A stretch of 64,000 nt of DNA from Edaphobacter sp. (lineage in GTDB: Bacteria; Acidobacteriota; Terriglobia; Terriglobales; Acidobacteriaceae). The translations under genes were made by a program, and so were the position numbers. The stretch is from contig JAOAPF010000447.1 of the NCBI GenBank assembly GCA_025462755.1, positions 1 to 64,000 of the forward strand, written 5' to 3'. The notes below the pieces were generated by a model. The model was not told the DNA's origin. It saw only the letters and a list, made by a program, of their open reading frames with translations, and ran no database searches. This document shows positions 1 through 9,199 of this stretch, one piece after another (the first letter of the stretch is position 1; each line of letters begins with the position of its first letter).

Positions 1-574
1 TCTGGAGGGTGGGGACACCATCGGCCATGCGGGTGTTATCGACGGACAGAACAACAAAGTTTTTGTCGTCTTTGAGAACACTGGTGACTTCACAGTCGAA
101 CGGGGTGAAGCCGCCTTCGTGCTCGCATACCTTTTTCGTGTTGACCCAGACGAAGGTACGGTAGTTGGCGGCGCCGAAGTGGAGGAAGGTGCGGGTGTTG
201 GGTTTGGCCGTGTGCTCGAAATCGCGCTGGTACCAGATTGGCCCTTCGTAGTAGAGAAGCTCGGGGCGCTGGGTGTTCCAGTCACCCGGGACCCTGAGTG
301 TGGAGGCGTTGGCGAAGTTGTAGTCCTGCGGGTGACCGTTGGGGTTGAACGGAGCGTTCATGAAGAAGCCATCTTTCCGGAGATTCTGATGGAAGTCGTA
401 GAGCCCTGTGGCGTACTGGTCGACGATGACATGCCAGTCCCCGTTGAGGGAGGTGGCAGGGCGGTGGTCGACGTTGACCAGGAGCGTGGTGTTGGTCTGT
501 ACGGGCGCCTGGGAGTGGGCGGCTGTTGCGGAGATCAGTGCAGCTAGGAGGAGGCGGGTTGAGGCTTGCGGCAT
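1..574 (-). CDS. Glycoside hydrolase family 2 (beta-glucuronidase/beta-galactosidase-like), N-terminal part
   Basis: The reading frame starts at an ATG at 574, with GGAG about 7 bases upstream, and runs off the left edge of the window; about 191 residues are visible. A signal peptide (MPQASTRLLLAALISATAAHSQA) is followed by the jelly-roll sugar-binding domain of GH2 enzymes, recognisable from LNGDWHVIVD, VPGDWNTQRPELLYYEGPIW, YQRDF, HFGAANYRTFVWVN and EGGFTPFDCEVT. The catalytic barrel and its two glutamates lie outside the window, so the substrate cannot be decided; beta-glucuronidase-like is the closest feel. A role in periplasmic or extracellular polysaccharide breakdown is inferred, in keeping with the GH28 gene at the other end of the window. 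Confidence 0.85.
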   Translation of the reverse strand, partial: MPQASTRLLLAALISATAAHSQAPVQTNTTLLVNVDHRPATSLNGDWHVIVDQYATGLYDFHQNLRKDGFFMNAPFNPNGHPQDYNFANASTLRVPGDWNTQRPELLYYEGPIWYQRDFEHTAKPNTRTFLHFGAANYRTFVWVNTKKVCEHEGGFTPFDCEVTSVLKDDKNFVVLSVDNTRMADGVPTLQ

Positions 575-836
575 TCAGGTCTCCGGTGATGGTCGGCGCT
601 TTCGGCGCTTATGAGCGGTGAAAAAAGGCTCCGGAGACATAATACTTCGCTCTTTGAACAATTGGCTCGTCGCGCAGATAGGGTCGCAGGCACGCGGAAT
701 AAAGCTGGAGATACAGGCTATCGGCGCCAGCGAGGTAGTGGAACACATCAATTTCGGCCAGTTGCGAGGCCTCGCCAAGTCTGGAGGCGCGGTCCGGCAA
801 TTGCGAGAGATTTTCCGCTATTCTAAGGCGAGCAAC

Positions 837-1163
837 ATGGACCATCTATCTTCATCTCGATCGAAGTCCTTGAGCGTTTGGTTGCTGTGCAGCCTTCTAT
901 TTACGGTTGCTGCTTTCGCGCCCAACTGTCCTTACTGCGATGACGCGCCCGTGTCGAATGGCTCCGCGCATGCCCTGGCCGCACCCTCGTTGGCGCATCC
1001 GGATGAATGCATCGGGGCATGCTTGTGCTGCGGTTTTCAATTGCTGCGGGTTGAGCATGCACTGGACCTTGAAATCTCGCTATTGCCGCATGTGGCTGTT
1101 CCAATTACGGCGACGCGTTTGAGCGGATGGTTTGCCTCTCCGCTGCAACCTCCTCGCAGCTAA
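837..1163 (+). CDS. Small exported Cys-rich protein of unknown function
   Basis: 108 residues from ATG 837. The frame stays open upstream to 618, but the codons from 837 give a signal-anchor-like start (basic residues, then SVWLLCSLLFTVAAFA). The rest is rich in paired cysteines: NCPYCDD directly after the hydrophobic stretch and then CIGACLCCGFQ. Such clusters suggest metal binding or disulfides. The outer-membrane protein gene starts 84 bp downstream on the same strand, so a shared transcript is likely. Small Cys/His-rich exported proteins often precede metal-efflux genes, but I see no pump gene here, so metal handling is only an idea. Confidence 0.6.
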   Translation: MDHLSSSRSKSLSVWLLCSLLFTVAAFAPNCPYCDDAPVSNGSAHALAAPSLAHPDECIGACLCCGFQLLRVEHALDLEISLLPHVAVPITATRLSGWFASPLQPPRS

Positions 1164-1247
1164 GTCTTATCTCCACTTCAAGGCCATTGTGACCACCGGT
1201 GATGAGCCGCTGCGTGCGCGTTTTTGTTCCTGCCCTTGGAGATTGAA

Positions 1248-2051
1248 ATGAAACGAGAGCTGAATATTTTGATCGGAACGCTATGCTTGTTGGTGGCACG
1301 GAGTTTTCAGGCCCAGACGATAGCAGAGACGATACCAGAGGCCAATCCGGGCAGACCTACGGTTTCGACGCCGGCGACGCTAACTCCGGTCGGCTATCTG
1401 CAGTTTGAAAACGGTCTCCTGTATGCGGAGCATTCCCCTGAGTTTTCGACGCGCACCGGTCTAAATCAAGTAACCAAACTCGCGGTATTTTCGAGGTTGC
1501 AGGCGCTGTTGTTGATCGAACCACTCGTCCATAGCCGGGCGGGCGGCAGCAATACCGAGAACCATGTTGGTGAGGTGTTTCTCGGGGTTCAGGGTGTACT
1601 GCTGCCTGGGGAGAGAAGGCGGCCCACTGTCTCTGTCAGCTATATGTACCGGCTGCATGCGAGTCCGGCGCCTGAGATCGACATCGGCACGTTTCGCCAA
1701 AGCGCCATCGTTCTGGTGAGCGATGATCTGCTGGGGTTTCACTTCGACTTGAATGGGATTGCAACCGAGCAGGAAGACAGCGGCTTGCGGCGGGCGCAGT
1801 TTGGTCAGACGCTATCGGTCTCTCATCCCCTGGGGCGATTTACCGTGTCGGGCGAGATATGGCATTTCTCGCAGCCGTTGACGGGAGGCAACGCTGTGGG
1901 GAATCTGTGGGCGGCATCGTACCCTGTGCGGAAGAACCTTGTTGTTGATGTCGGATTTGACCATGGACTGACCAGCACATCGACACAATGGGAAACGTTT
2001 GGCGGAGTTACCTACCTGCTGCCGCATCGCCTGTGGCGCGAGAGACGGTGA
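1248..2051 (+). CDS. Outer-membrane beta-barrel 'transporter' protein (MetA-pathway-like)
   Basis: 267 residues. The start at 1248 is preferred over the in-frame ATG at 1224 because it has GGAG about 8 bases upstream and begins a clean signal peptide (MKRELNILIGTLCLLVARSFQAQ). The mature part opens with RPTVSTPATLTPVGYLQFENG, typical of the putative outer-membrane channel family related to Phenol_MetA_deg (PF13557), and continues as alternating amphipathic strands ending in a C-terminal aromatic/basic strand. The stop lies 1 bp from the convergent histidine kinase stop. The neighbouring Cys-rich gene points to a small cell-envelope operon; the substrate is unknown. Confidence 0.7.
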   Translation: MKRELNILIGTLCLLVARSFQAQTIAETIPEANPGRPTVSTPATLTPVGYLQFENGLLYAEHSPEFSTRTGLNQVTKLAVFSRLQALLLIEPLVHSRAGGSNTENHVGEVFLGVQGVLLPGERRRPTVSVSYMYRLHASPAPEIDIGTFRQSAIVLVSDDLLGFHFDLNGIATEQEDSGLRRAQFGQTLSVSHPLGRFTVSGEIWHFSQPLTGGNAVGNLWAASYPVRKNLVVDVGFDHGLTSTSTQWETFGGVTYLLPHRLWRERR

Positions 2052-2052
2052 G

Positions 2053-5000
2053 TTACTGTGGCTCGATACCAACTTCTTCTACCGAGGGGAGGAAGAGGGA
2101 AAAGACAGAACCATGGTGGATCGAGTCTTGGTTGCTGCGGAAGGTGAGACGGCCCTTGTGGCGAGAGATGATGCCGGCGGAAATCCAGAGGCCGAGGCCG
2201 GTGCCGTTAAGGTCTTTAGTGGTGTAAAAGGGCTCGAATAGGCGGGCCTGCACGGCAGGGGACATGCCGTGGCCTGTGTCGGCGATGGTGATGCGAATGC
2301 CCAAACGGCCCTCGGGGTATTCGGGGGAGTAGTCGATGGCGTCGTGGGCGCGGACGATGAGGCGGCCTCCCTGGCGCATGGCGTCGATTGCATTGGCGAT
2401 GAGATTGTTGAGGACCTGGCGGATATCGTTTTCAAAGCACAAAACAGTCGTGGGGGAGGCGTAGGTGGCTTCGACCTTGATGCTGGAGTTCGCGAGACGG
2501 CCCTGGTAGAGGTTGAGGACAGCGTCGACGAGTTCTGCAGCACTGACGTGAGTGGCGCGCACTGCCTGGCGATGGAAGCGAAGGGTCTGGGTGGCGATCT
2601 GGCACACACGGGAAAGCTCGTTTTGAGCGGTGTGAACGTACCGGCGGACGCCTTCGGGCAGTTCCGTGGACAGATTAATAAGGTAGAGGAGGTTGGTGAT
2701 GGCCTCGAGTGGATTGTTAATTTCGTGGGAGATGGAACTGGCTAGCCTGCCGACGGCGGCGAGTTTTTCGCTCTGGATGAGAGCGGCCTCGGCCTTCTTC
2801 TGATTCGTCATCTCAAGGATGACAGCGGTGATGGCCTCGACCTTGTTGTTGGTGTTGTAGACAGGGGAGTAGCTGACGTTCCAATAGCGATGTTCGCCTG
2901 GACGAGTGGGGAGTTCGCCTTCAAGCAGGTGGTTGCGAACGGATTGACCGGAGACTGCCATCTGCAAGAGTTCTTTCAGTCCTGGTAGTGGAGCGATATC
3001 GGTAATGACCTGGCCGATGATCTTCTCTTTGGGGAGGCCTATAGTCTGTGCCTGACGATCGTTGATGCGGAGGTAGCGAAGCTCAACCGGATCCAGGAGC
3101 GAGAGGCCAATGGGAGCATTCTCGTAGATGGTTTCGAGCTCTGCGCGCTGACGCTCGGTCTCCTCCTGTCGTTGCTGGAGGGTCTCGGCGAAGGTCTTGC
3201 GATCGTCGATGTCGATTGCGACACCGAGCCAGTGAAGAATCTTGCCGGACTCATCGCGAACTGGCTGGGCGCGAATCCACCACCAACGGGGATGGCCGTC
3301 GCGGGCGCGAACGATGCGGGCTTCCAGATCGTAATCTTCGCCGGTGGCAACAGAGTGGTTCCATGTTTCCTGGACGCGTTGCCGGTCGTCGGGATGAAAG
3401 GCGCCGAGCCAGCCGGAGCTGTTGAGGTCTTCAATGGTGAGGCCAAGGTAGTCGAGGAAGTTCTGGTTGGCATAGGTGATCCGGCTGTCGGGCGCGCCCA
3501 TCCAAATCGCCTGTGGATTAAGATCGGCCAGGACGCGATAACGGGCTTCGCTGGCGACGAGAGCTTCCTCATTCTTCTTGCGTGCGGTGATGTCGATCGT
3601 GAGACCGCGGAGGTGAGTCGGAACGCCATCTGCCATGACGGCATGACCCCGGCTCTCAAGCCAGAGGGTTCGGCCGTCGGCTGCACGCACCTGGAAATCC
3701 TGCACGACCATCTGGCCGGTTTCGACCCCTCCTTGAATGGAGGCCACGATGATGGGGACGTATTCGGGAAGAACAATTTTTTTGAAGGCGCGATAGTCGG
3801 GGATGTCGGCGAGGGGATGACCGAAAACCGGATACGAGCCGGCACCATAAGTGATTTTGCCGGTCGCGTATTCAATGTCCCAGGTGGCGACGAGTGCGGT
3901 CTTCTGTATGGAGGCGAGGAGATCCTGTTGTTCCTGTAGGACGGTTTCGGCCTGACGTCGGTCGGTGACGTCACGGAAGAAGAGGACAATGCCGTCGTCG
4001 AAGGGGCGGCACTGAACGGAAAGCCAGAGGTTCAAGGGGTCAGGGTAGAAGGCCTCGAACTCGCCCGGGATCCCCTCATCCATCGCCCGATGCAGATGAT
4101 GGAGGATCTCGCCGGGTTGAGCGGCGACGGGAAACTCTCGCCAGACGCTCTTGCCGAGGAGCTCGCCTTTCGGACCCAACAGCTCTTTGGCACGACGATT
4201 GAGGAAGGAAAAGTTCCAGTCACGGTCGATGCTCGCGACTGCGTCGTTGGTGGTTTCCAGGACTTGACGCAGCTGGCGGATGGAGGTGTCGCGAAGGAAT
4301 TCGGCACCCTTCCGGTCAGTGATGTCGCTAGAGATGATGATGATGCCTTCTTCATATGGGCGAGCGGACACCTTGAACCAGATGTCAAGAGGTTCGGGGT
4401 AGTAGGCCTCGAATTCTGTGGGGACGCGCCGTTCCATGGCGGCAAGATAATTGGAGCGGAAGGGTTCCTGCCGGTTCGAAGGGAACCGGTCCCAGAGGTT
4501 TTCGCCGACCAGCTTATGGGTCTTGAGGATGGAGAGAGCGGCGCGGTTGGCGAAGGTGCAATTCCAGTTCCGGTCGATGCAGACGATCGAGTCCGCATCG
4601 CTGTCGAAGATTTGTTGCAGCTGATTGACTGCCTGGTCGCGCAGGCCCTCGGCGTTCTTGCGAGCGGTAATGTCTCGATAGTAGAGGGAGATGCCGTCGT
4701 CGGTGGGAAGGACGTGAATGTCCACCCAGATGTCGAGGGATTCGTAAAAGTGCTCGACCTGCTGAGCGACGCGAGTGAGCATTACGTCGTGGCAGATGCG
4801 CTCGAGTTCGGTGCCCAAAGTGTCCGGGAAAAGCTCCCAGTAAGTTTTGCTGTGGATGTCAGCGGGTTGAATGCAGCTGATTTTGATGGCTTCGGCATTG
4901 GCGTACGTGATGACCCAGTTGTGGTCGAAGCAGAGGACCGCCTCGGGAATCTGCGCGATGAGACGCGCGAGGTAATCGTTCTCAGCGTCGGCCTCACGCC

Positions 5001-5058
5001 TGAAATTAGCGCGCCGATTGACACTGACGGAGGTAGAACCAGTCATCCGTTCGAACAT
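2053..5058 (-). CDS. Soluble multi-PAS sensor histidine kinase
   Basis: 1001 residues with no membrane segment, so a cytoplasmic sensor. Six PAS-type repeats can be read at about 28-135, 143-252, 263-370, 378-495, 502-622 and 636-755. The first three are close copies of one another (DRxWxxxxxNRxA core). A HisKA domain follows with the phospho-acceptor His778 in SSISHEINNP, then an HATPase_c domain with N-box NNLIANAIDA (884-893), G1 DTGHGM (927-932), F-box FEPFYTT and G2 GTGLGLW. No receiver domain is fused and no response regulator lies nearby, so the partner must be elsewhere. Start taken at 5058; ATG at 5046 is an alternative. The signals sensed are unknown. Confidence 0.93.
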   Translation of the reverse strand: MFERMTGSTSVSVNRRANFRREADAENDYLARLIAQIPEAVLCFDHNWVITYANAEAIKISCIQPADIHSKTYWELFPDTLGTELERICHDVMLTRVAQQVEHFYESLDIWVDIHVLPTDDGISLYYRDITARKNAEGLRDQAVNQLQQIFDSDADSIVCIDRNWNCTFANRAALSILKTHKLVGENLWDRFPSNRQEPFRSNYLAAMERRVPTEFEAYYPEPLDIWFKVSARPYEEGIIIISSDITDRKGAEFLRDTSIRQLRQVLETTNDAVASIDRDWNFSFLNRRAKELLGPKGELLGKSVWREFPVAAQPGEILHHLHRAMDEGIPGEFEAFYPDPLNLWLSVQCRPFDDGIVLFFRDVTDRRQAETVLQEQQDLLASIQKTALVATWDIEYATGKITYGAGSYPVFGHPLADIPDYRAFKKIVLPEYVPIIVASIQGGVETGQMVVQDFQVRAADGRTLWLESRGHAVMADGVPTHLRGLTIDITARKKNEEALVASEARYRVLADLNPQAIWMGAPDSRITYANQNFLDYLGLTIEDLNSSGWLGAFHPDDRQRVQETWNHSVATGEDYDLEARIVRARDGHPRWWWIRAQPVRDESGKILHWLGVAIDIDDRKTFAETLQQRQEETERQRAELETIYENAPIGLSLLDPVELRYLRINDRQAQTIGLPKEKIIGQVITDIAPLPGLKELLQMAVSGQSVRNHLLEGELPTRPGEHRYWNVSYSPVYNTNNKVEAITAVILEMTNQKKAEAALIQSEKLAAVGRLASSISHEINNPLEAITNLLYLINLSTELPEGVRRYVHTAQNELSRVCQIATQTLRFHRQAVRATHVSAAELVDAVLNLYQGRLANSSIKVEATYASPTTVLCFENDIRQVLNNLIANAIDAMRQGGRLIVRAHDAIDYSPEYPEGRLGIRITIADTGHGMSPAVQARLFEPFYTTKDLNGTGLGLWISAGIISRHKGRLTFRSNQDSIHHGSVFSLFLPSVEEVGIEPQ

Positions 5059-5121
5059 AAATATGCCACCGAGGAGGTAATGCTACATCTTACTGGGGAA
5101 TTGGAGAGGAATATGTGAACG

Positions 5122-5790
5122 TCAGGCACCGGATTCGAGGCGGTCAACGCGATCTTTCAGAGTTTGAAGCGCGGCGATAAGGGTGGCGACCTCCGCCTCG
5201 AGCTGAATGATTCGCTGCGTGGTGGAGGAATTGGAGATGGTAGCTTCGGGCCGGTCTTGTTGCGCAAGCGAGGGGTCAGGCGGGCCGCCGAGAAGATGGG
5301 CGTATCGAGCTTCGCGAGAGCCCGGCTGGCGAGGGAGGACGGTGGTAAGGGGACCCGTCGTCTGATTACCGGCTTCGTCGGTGGTGCGGGCGGCCAGTCG
5401 TTCCGCGGTGGACTGGACGGCGGCGAGGTCATCGAAGACATAGAGACGGTCGGCGCGGCTGCGAAGTTCGCCGGGCGTTTGCGGACCGCGGAGCATCAGG
5501 AGGCAGAGGACGGCGGTTTCGTCGCGACGAAGATTGAGCACCGTGCGGATCCGATGCTCATACTTTGCGACGCGGGCGTCGCGGACTGGCGTGACGAGGG
5601 CGAAGTCTTCAAGGGAATGGAGGGCCTGGCGAACCTCTTCTTCGGTGAGGTCGAGGACCGGGTCGCGACTGGAGCGCTGGTTGCACGCGCTAAGCAGAGC
5701 ATTGAGCGATAGCGGGTAGTTCTCTGGCGTGGTGATCTCTTTTTCGATGAGAGAACCCAGGACGCGGAGCTGGTTGGAATCAAGCTGCAT
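5122..5790 (-). CDS. DUF480 / YceH-family protein
   Basis: 222 residues. The frame is open upstream to 5877, but the family begins at MQLDSNQLRVLGSLIEKEIT, so the start is set at 5790. The core (LIEKE, TPENYPLSLNALLSACNQRSS, VLDLTEEEV, GPQTPGELRSR, RLYVFDDL) matches the YceH/UPF0502 family, which folds as two winged-helix domains. The C-terminal 35 residues form a short coiled coil (IIQLEAEVATLIAALQTLKDRV). Function is not established for the family; a nucleic-acid-binding or regulatory role is only suggested by the fold. It sits between the kinase and aspS on the same strand. Confidence 0.9.
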   Translation of the reverse strand: MQLDSNQLRVLGSLIEKEITTPENYPLSLNALLSACNQRSSRDPVLDLTEEEVRQALHSLEDFALVTPVRDARVAKYEHRIRTVLNLRRDETAVLCLLMLRGPQTPGELRSRADRLYVFDDLAAVQSTAERLAARTTDEAGNQTTGPLTTVLPRQPGSREARYAHLLGGPPDPSLAQQDRPEATISNSSTTQRIIQLEAEVATLIAALQTLKDRVDRLESGA

Positions 5791-5836
5791 GGATATTAGG
5801 TTGCCACAGATGAGGGGGCACTTGGCAGTGCCGACT

Positions 5837-5944
5837 ATGAAGAAACACATACCGACGGACAAGTTGTTATTTCTCAAAGAACATCAGGCACGGGCGGTGC
5901 TGTCGTATGAGGAGCTGATTCCCCCGATCCAGAAGACTCTCTAG
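5837..5944 (+). pseudogene. Remnant of an ornithine cyclodeaminase-family gene (N-terminus only)
   Basis: A 35-codon frame starting ATG 5837 encodes LFLKEHQARAVLSYEELIPP and then stops at 5942-5944. Ornithine cyclodeaminase / mu-crystallin proteins characteristically begin with this type of segment (LFL, R-L-SY-ELIP-hh-AL, then FSAG), but here the frame ends where the fold should continue. No continuation is visible in any frame before the 3' end of aspS at 5978. It is most simply the first 35 codons of a deleted gene. The start overlaps the upstream region of the divergent DUF480 gene. Recognition rests on a short stretch, so confidence is moderate. Confidence 0.45.
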
Positions 5945-5977
5945 CCTCCGGCCCTTCTCTTCCATGGAACAGGAATT

Positions 5978-7834
5978 CTAACTGCGCGATGCAATCCGCA
6001 GATGCAGCTCCCGCAGTTGCAGTTCGCTCACCGGAGTAGGAGCATCGACCATCAGATCGATGGCCTTCGCGGTCTTGGGGAACGCAATCACCTCGCGGAG
6101 GCTCGTAGCACCAGCCAGGATCATCACAATTCGGTCGAGGCCGAGCGCGATACCGCCATGTGGTGGCGTCCCGTACTCCAGCGCATCGAGGAAGAACCCA
6201 AACCGCTCCTTCGCCTCCGCGTCTGACATCCCAAGCGACCGGAAGATCTCTGCCTGCACATCCTTCCGGTGAATACGAATGGAACCCGAACCAAGCTCCG
6301 TACCGTTCAACACAATGTCGTAGGCGAGCGCGCGCACAGCACCTTTATCGCTGGTAAGCCGCCCAGCCTTGATGTCTTCCTCATGCGGCGAGGTGAACGG
6401 ATGATGCGCAGCGTTCCACGTCTTCGTTTCCTCGTCCCACTCATACATCGGAAAGTCAGTGACCCAGACAAATTTGAAATCTGCTGCAGTGCCGGTCTGC
6501 TCGAAGAGCTTGTGTTTGTCTGCAAACTTCCTCGCCAGTTCCAGCCGAAGCGCGCCAACGCGTTTATAAATCCACTGCGGATCGTGGTTCCACTTCGCCG
6601 GCGTCCCAATCTTCGGCGTAATGACTATGACGAGGTCGGGTGCCCCATCTTCGCGCCCGCTTTTAGGCGCTAAGGTGGCGTTGTTCACCAGCTTCGCCTC
6701 GATCGCCTGGGCCAACGGAGCAAACGCAGCATTTGTCTTCAACCGGGCTACATCCAAAAAGTCGAGCCCACAGTCACCAAACGAAGCACGAATCTCATCC
6801 ACCAAACCACGGCGCTGCGTCCCACTCAGTGCTCCAGCGCCGGGAATCACAAATCCCAGCACTGGCAGATCTTTCTCGATCTTCAACGAATCCCGCAACT
6901 CCGCAGTCACCTCGTCGGTCAGAGACACCATCGCGGGCAGCCGCATATCCGGCTTGTCGATGCCATAGTTCCGAATCGCCTCATCGTAGGTCATCTGTAC
7001 GAAAGGAGAGGTTAACGTAATGCCCGCAGTCGCGAAGGCCGCCGTCAGAAATCCTTCGGTTACACGGAACACCGTCTCCTGATGAGGAAAGGTCATCTCC
7101 AAATCGACCTGGGTAAACTCCGGCTGCCGGTCCGCGCGCAGGTCCTCATCACGGAAGCACCGCGCAATCTGAAAGTAGCGATCGAAGCCCGAGATCATCA
7201 GGATCTGCTTGAAGATCTGCGGCGACTGCGGCAGCGCATAGAAGCTGCCCGCATGCACCCGGCTCGGGACGAGGTAATCGCGCGCGCCCTCAGGAGTCGA
7301 CCGCGTCATGAAAGGAGTTTCAATCTCGAGGAAGCCCTGCTCCACAAGATAATTGCGAATCGCCATCGCAACCTTGCTACGCAGCTCGAAGTTGTACTGC
7401 ATCGGCGGACGCCGCAGATCGAGGTAGCGATACTTCAGCCGCACTTCCTCGTTAGCAATCGCCTCTTCGGCAGGAGAAAACGGTGGAGTCTTCGCCTCGT
7501 TCAGCAGCAGCAGCTCACCGGCGACAACCTCAATCTCTCCCGTCGCCATATTCGGGTTATCGAGACCCGCGCCGCGACGCCGCACCTTGCCCTTCACCGC
7601 AACCACGTACTCCGAACGCGCAGACTCAGCCTTCGCATGCGCGTCGCTCGACACCTCTCTGTCGAGCACGACCTGCGTAATTCCTGTACGGTCCCGCACG
7701 TCGAGAAAGATCAGGTTGCCGTGATCGCGCCGCCGGTTCACCCAGCCCATCAGGACCACCGACTGCCCATCCTGCTCCGCGCGAAGCTGGCCACACATAT
7801 GCGTCCGCTGCAAACTTCCTAAAAAATCCAGCAT
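5978..7834 (-). CDS. aspS: Aspartyl-tRNA synthetase
   Basis: 618 residues from ATG 7834 (a GTG four codons upstream at 7846 is possible). It charges tRNA-Asp with aspartate in the cytoplasm. The N-terminal OB-fold anticodon-binding domain (THMCGQLRAEQDG, VLMGWVNRRRDHG) is followed by the class II core: motif 1 region FLEIETPFMTRSTPEGARD, motif 2 RCFRDEDLRADRQPEFTQVD and motif 3 GGIALGLDRIVMILAG. The bacterial-type GAD insertion lies between motifs 2 and 3, which explains the length near 600. It lies 40 bp after hisS on the same strand, a common pairing. Confidence 0.98.
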   Translation of the reverse strand: MLDFLGSLQRTHMCGQLRAEQDGQSVVLMGWVNRRRDHGNLIFLDVRDRTGITQVVLDREVSSDAHAKAESARSEYVVAVKGKVRRRGAGLDNPNMATGEIEVVAGELLLLNEAKTPPFSPAEEAIANEEVRLKYRYLDLRRPPMQYNFELRSKVAMAIRNYLVEQGFLEIETPFMTRSTPEGARDYLVPSRVHAGSFYALPQSPQIFKQILMISGFDRYFQIARCFRDEDLRADRQPEFTQVDLEMTFPHQETVFRVTEGFLTAAFATAGITLTSPFVQMTYDEAIRNYGIDKPDMRLPAMVSLTDEVTAELRDSLKIEKDLPVLGFVIPGAGALSGTQRRGLVDEIRASFGDCGLDFLDVARLKTNAAFAPLAQAIEAKLVNNATLAPKSGREDGAPDLVIVITPKIGTPAKWNHDPQWIYKRVGALRLELARKFADKHKLFEQTGTAADFKFVWVTDFPMYEWDEETKTWNAAHHPFTSPHEEDIKAGRLTSDKGAVRALAYDIVLNGTELGSGSIRIHRKDVQAEIFRSLGMSDAEAKERFGFFLDALEYGTPPHGGIALGLDRIVMILAGATSLREVIAFPKTAKAIDLMVDAPTPVSELQLRELHLRIASRS

Positions 7835-7874
7835 GATCCCATTCACTCTCTAGTCTCTTGTCGCAGAATAAAAA

Positions 7875-9173
7875 TCACCGTCGCAGAAAACCTGCCAGGT
7901 CGGCGCGGGGCACCTTCGTCTGTTCGCCTGCACTAAAGTCTTTAACCGTCAGGATACCCGACGCAATCTCATCCTCGCCCAGAATCACCATGCGCCGCGC
8001 CAGCTTATCCGCTGCTTCAAACGACTTCTTCAGCCGGAAGCTTCCATCTCCAACCTCGATGGCAAGCCCAGCAGCGCGCAGATCCTTCGCCAGCACAAGC
8101 GCCGCGGCATTCTGCGCGATTCCCATGGGAGCGACAAACGCGTCGAGCTTCGGCTCCGTCGCAGCCTCTGCCTGAGCCTGTAGCGTCAAGATCAACCGAT
8201 CCTCACCAATCGCGAACCCGATTCCAGGCGCTTTCGGACCACCGAGCATCTCCGACAGTCCGTCGTATCGGCCGCCGCCAAGCAGAGCGTTCTGCGTTCC
8301 CAAGCCGCTCCCGTCAGGAACCGTAAACTCGAAGGTCGTCCGCGTGTAGTAATCGAGCCCGCGAACGAGCCGCGGATTCACCGTATAAGCAACGCCGCAA
8401 GCATCAAGCGCCGCAAGTACCTGAGCAAAGTGTTCCCTGCTCGCATCATCCAGGAAGTCGGCGATCTTCGGCAGTCCCTCGATGATCTCCTGATCTTCCA
8501 GAGCCTTGCTGTCGAGCACGCGCAAGGGATTCATCTCCGCCCGCCGCTGATTGTCCGCAGTCATCCGAGCCTTCACGGGAGCCAAAGCCTCACGCAGCGC
8601 AGCCACATATCGCGGCCGATCCGTCGACGAACCAACTGAATTCACCTCCAGCTTCCAGCCCTTCACGCCAAGCTCGTTCAGGAAGGTCGAAAGCATCTCC
8701 AGAACCTCAGCATCGCGCAACGGACTGTCCGAGCCCGACCACGCTGGCCCAAGCACCTCGGCCCCAATCTGCCAGAACTGCCTGTATCTGCCTCGCTGCG
8801 GCCGCTCTCGCCGAAACTGCGGCCCAATGTAGAACAGCTTCTGCAACATGCCAGTATCAGCCAGCTTCTGCTCTATATAAGCCCGCACAACGCCCGCAGT
8901 ATTCTCCGGTCGCAGCGTCAGGCTCTGCGCGCTATCGCTATCGGCCCGCGCGCGATCCTCCCACGTGTACATCTCCTTGGAGACGATGTCCGTCTCCTCG
9001 CCCACTCCGCGCGCAAACAACGCCGTGTCTTCGAAGATCGGCGTGCGGATCTCCCCAAACCCATAGCGCGCAAACACCGCTCGCGCCGTCGCTTCCACAC
9101 GATTCCAAAGCACGGTCTCAGGAGGAAGCAGGTCCCTGGTGCCGCGTACTGCCTTCAAAATGCCCATTCCCAT
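7875..9173 (-). CDS. hisS: Histidyl-tRNA synthetase
   Basis: 432 residues. The open frame extends upstream through the carbonic anhydrase-like gene, but the protein clearly begins at MGMGILKAVRGTRDLLP (ATG 9173; ATG 9167 also possible, neither with a strong Shine-Dalgarno). Class II synthetase signatures are present: motif 2 FRRERPQRGRYRQFWQIG, the histidine-specific loops LVRGLDYYTRTTFEF and GGGRYDGL, and motif 3 PGIGFAIGEDRLIL. The C-terminal anticodon-binding domain (DAFVAPMG, LRAAGLAIEV, GEDEIASGILTVKD) is complete. Downstream of the hexapeptide-repeat gene by 26 bp and upstream of aspS, probably one operon. Confidence 0.98.
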   Translation of the reverse strand: MGMGILKAVRGTRDLLPPETVLWNRVEATARAVFARYGFGEIRTPIFEDTALFARGVGEETDIVSKEMYTWEDRARADSDSAQSLTLRPENTAGVVRAYIEQKLADTGMLQKLFYIGPQFRRERPQRGRYRQFWQIGAEVLGPAWSGSDSPLRDAEVLEMLSTFLNELGVKGWKLEVNSVGSSTDRPRYVAALREALAPVKARMTADNQRRAEMNPLRVLDSKALEDQEIIEGLPKIADFLDDASREHFAQVLAALDACGVAYTVNPRLVRGLDYYTRTTFEFTVPDGSGLGTQNALLGGGRYDGLSEMLGGPKAPGIGFAIGEDRLILTLQAQAEAATEPKLDAFVAPMGIAQNAAALVLAKDLRAAGLAIEVGDGSFRLKKSFEAADKLARRMVILGEDEIASGILTVKDFSAGEQTKVPRADLAGFLRR

Positions 9174-9199
9174 CAGTGTAGCGAAAATAGCGCCCGGAA

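Noticed and set aside
4090-5118. 342-codon plus-strand frame
   Set aside because: Antisense of the PAS repeats; periodic only because the PAS copies are.
7082-7822. 246-codon plus-strand frame over aspS
   Set aside because: Arg/His/Leu-rich antisense shadow of aspS.
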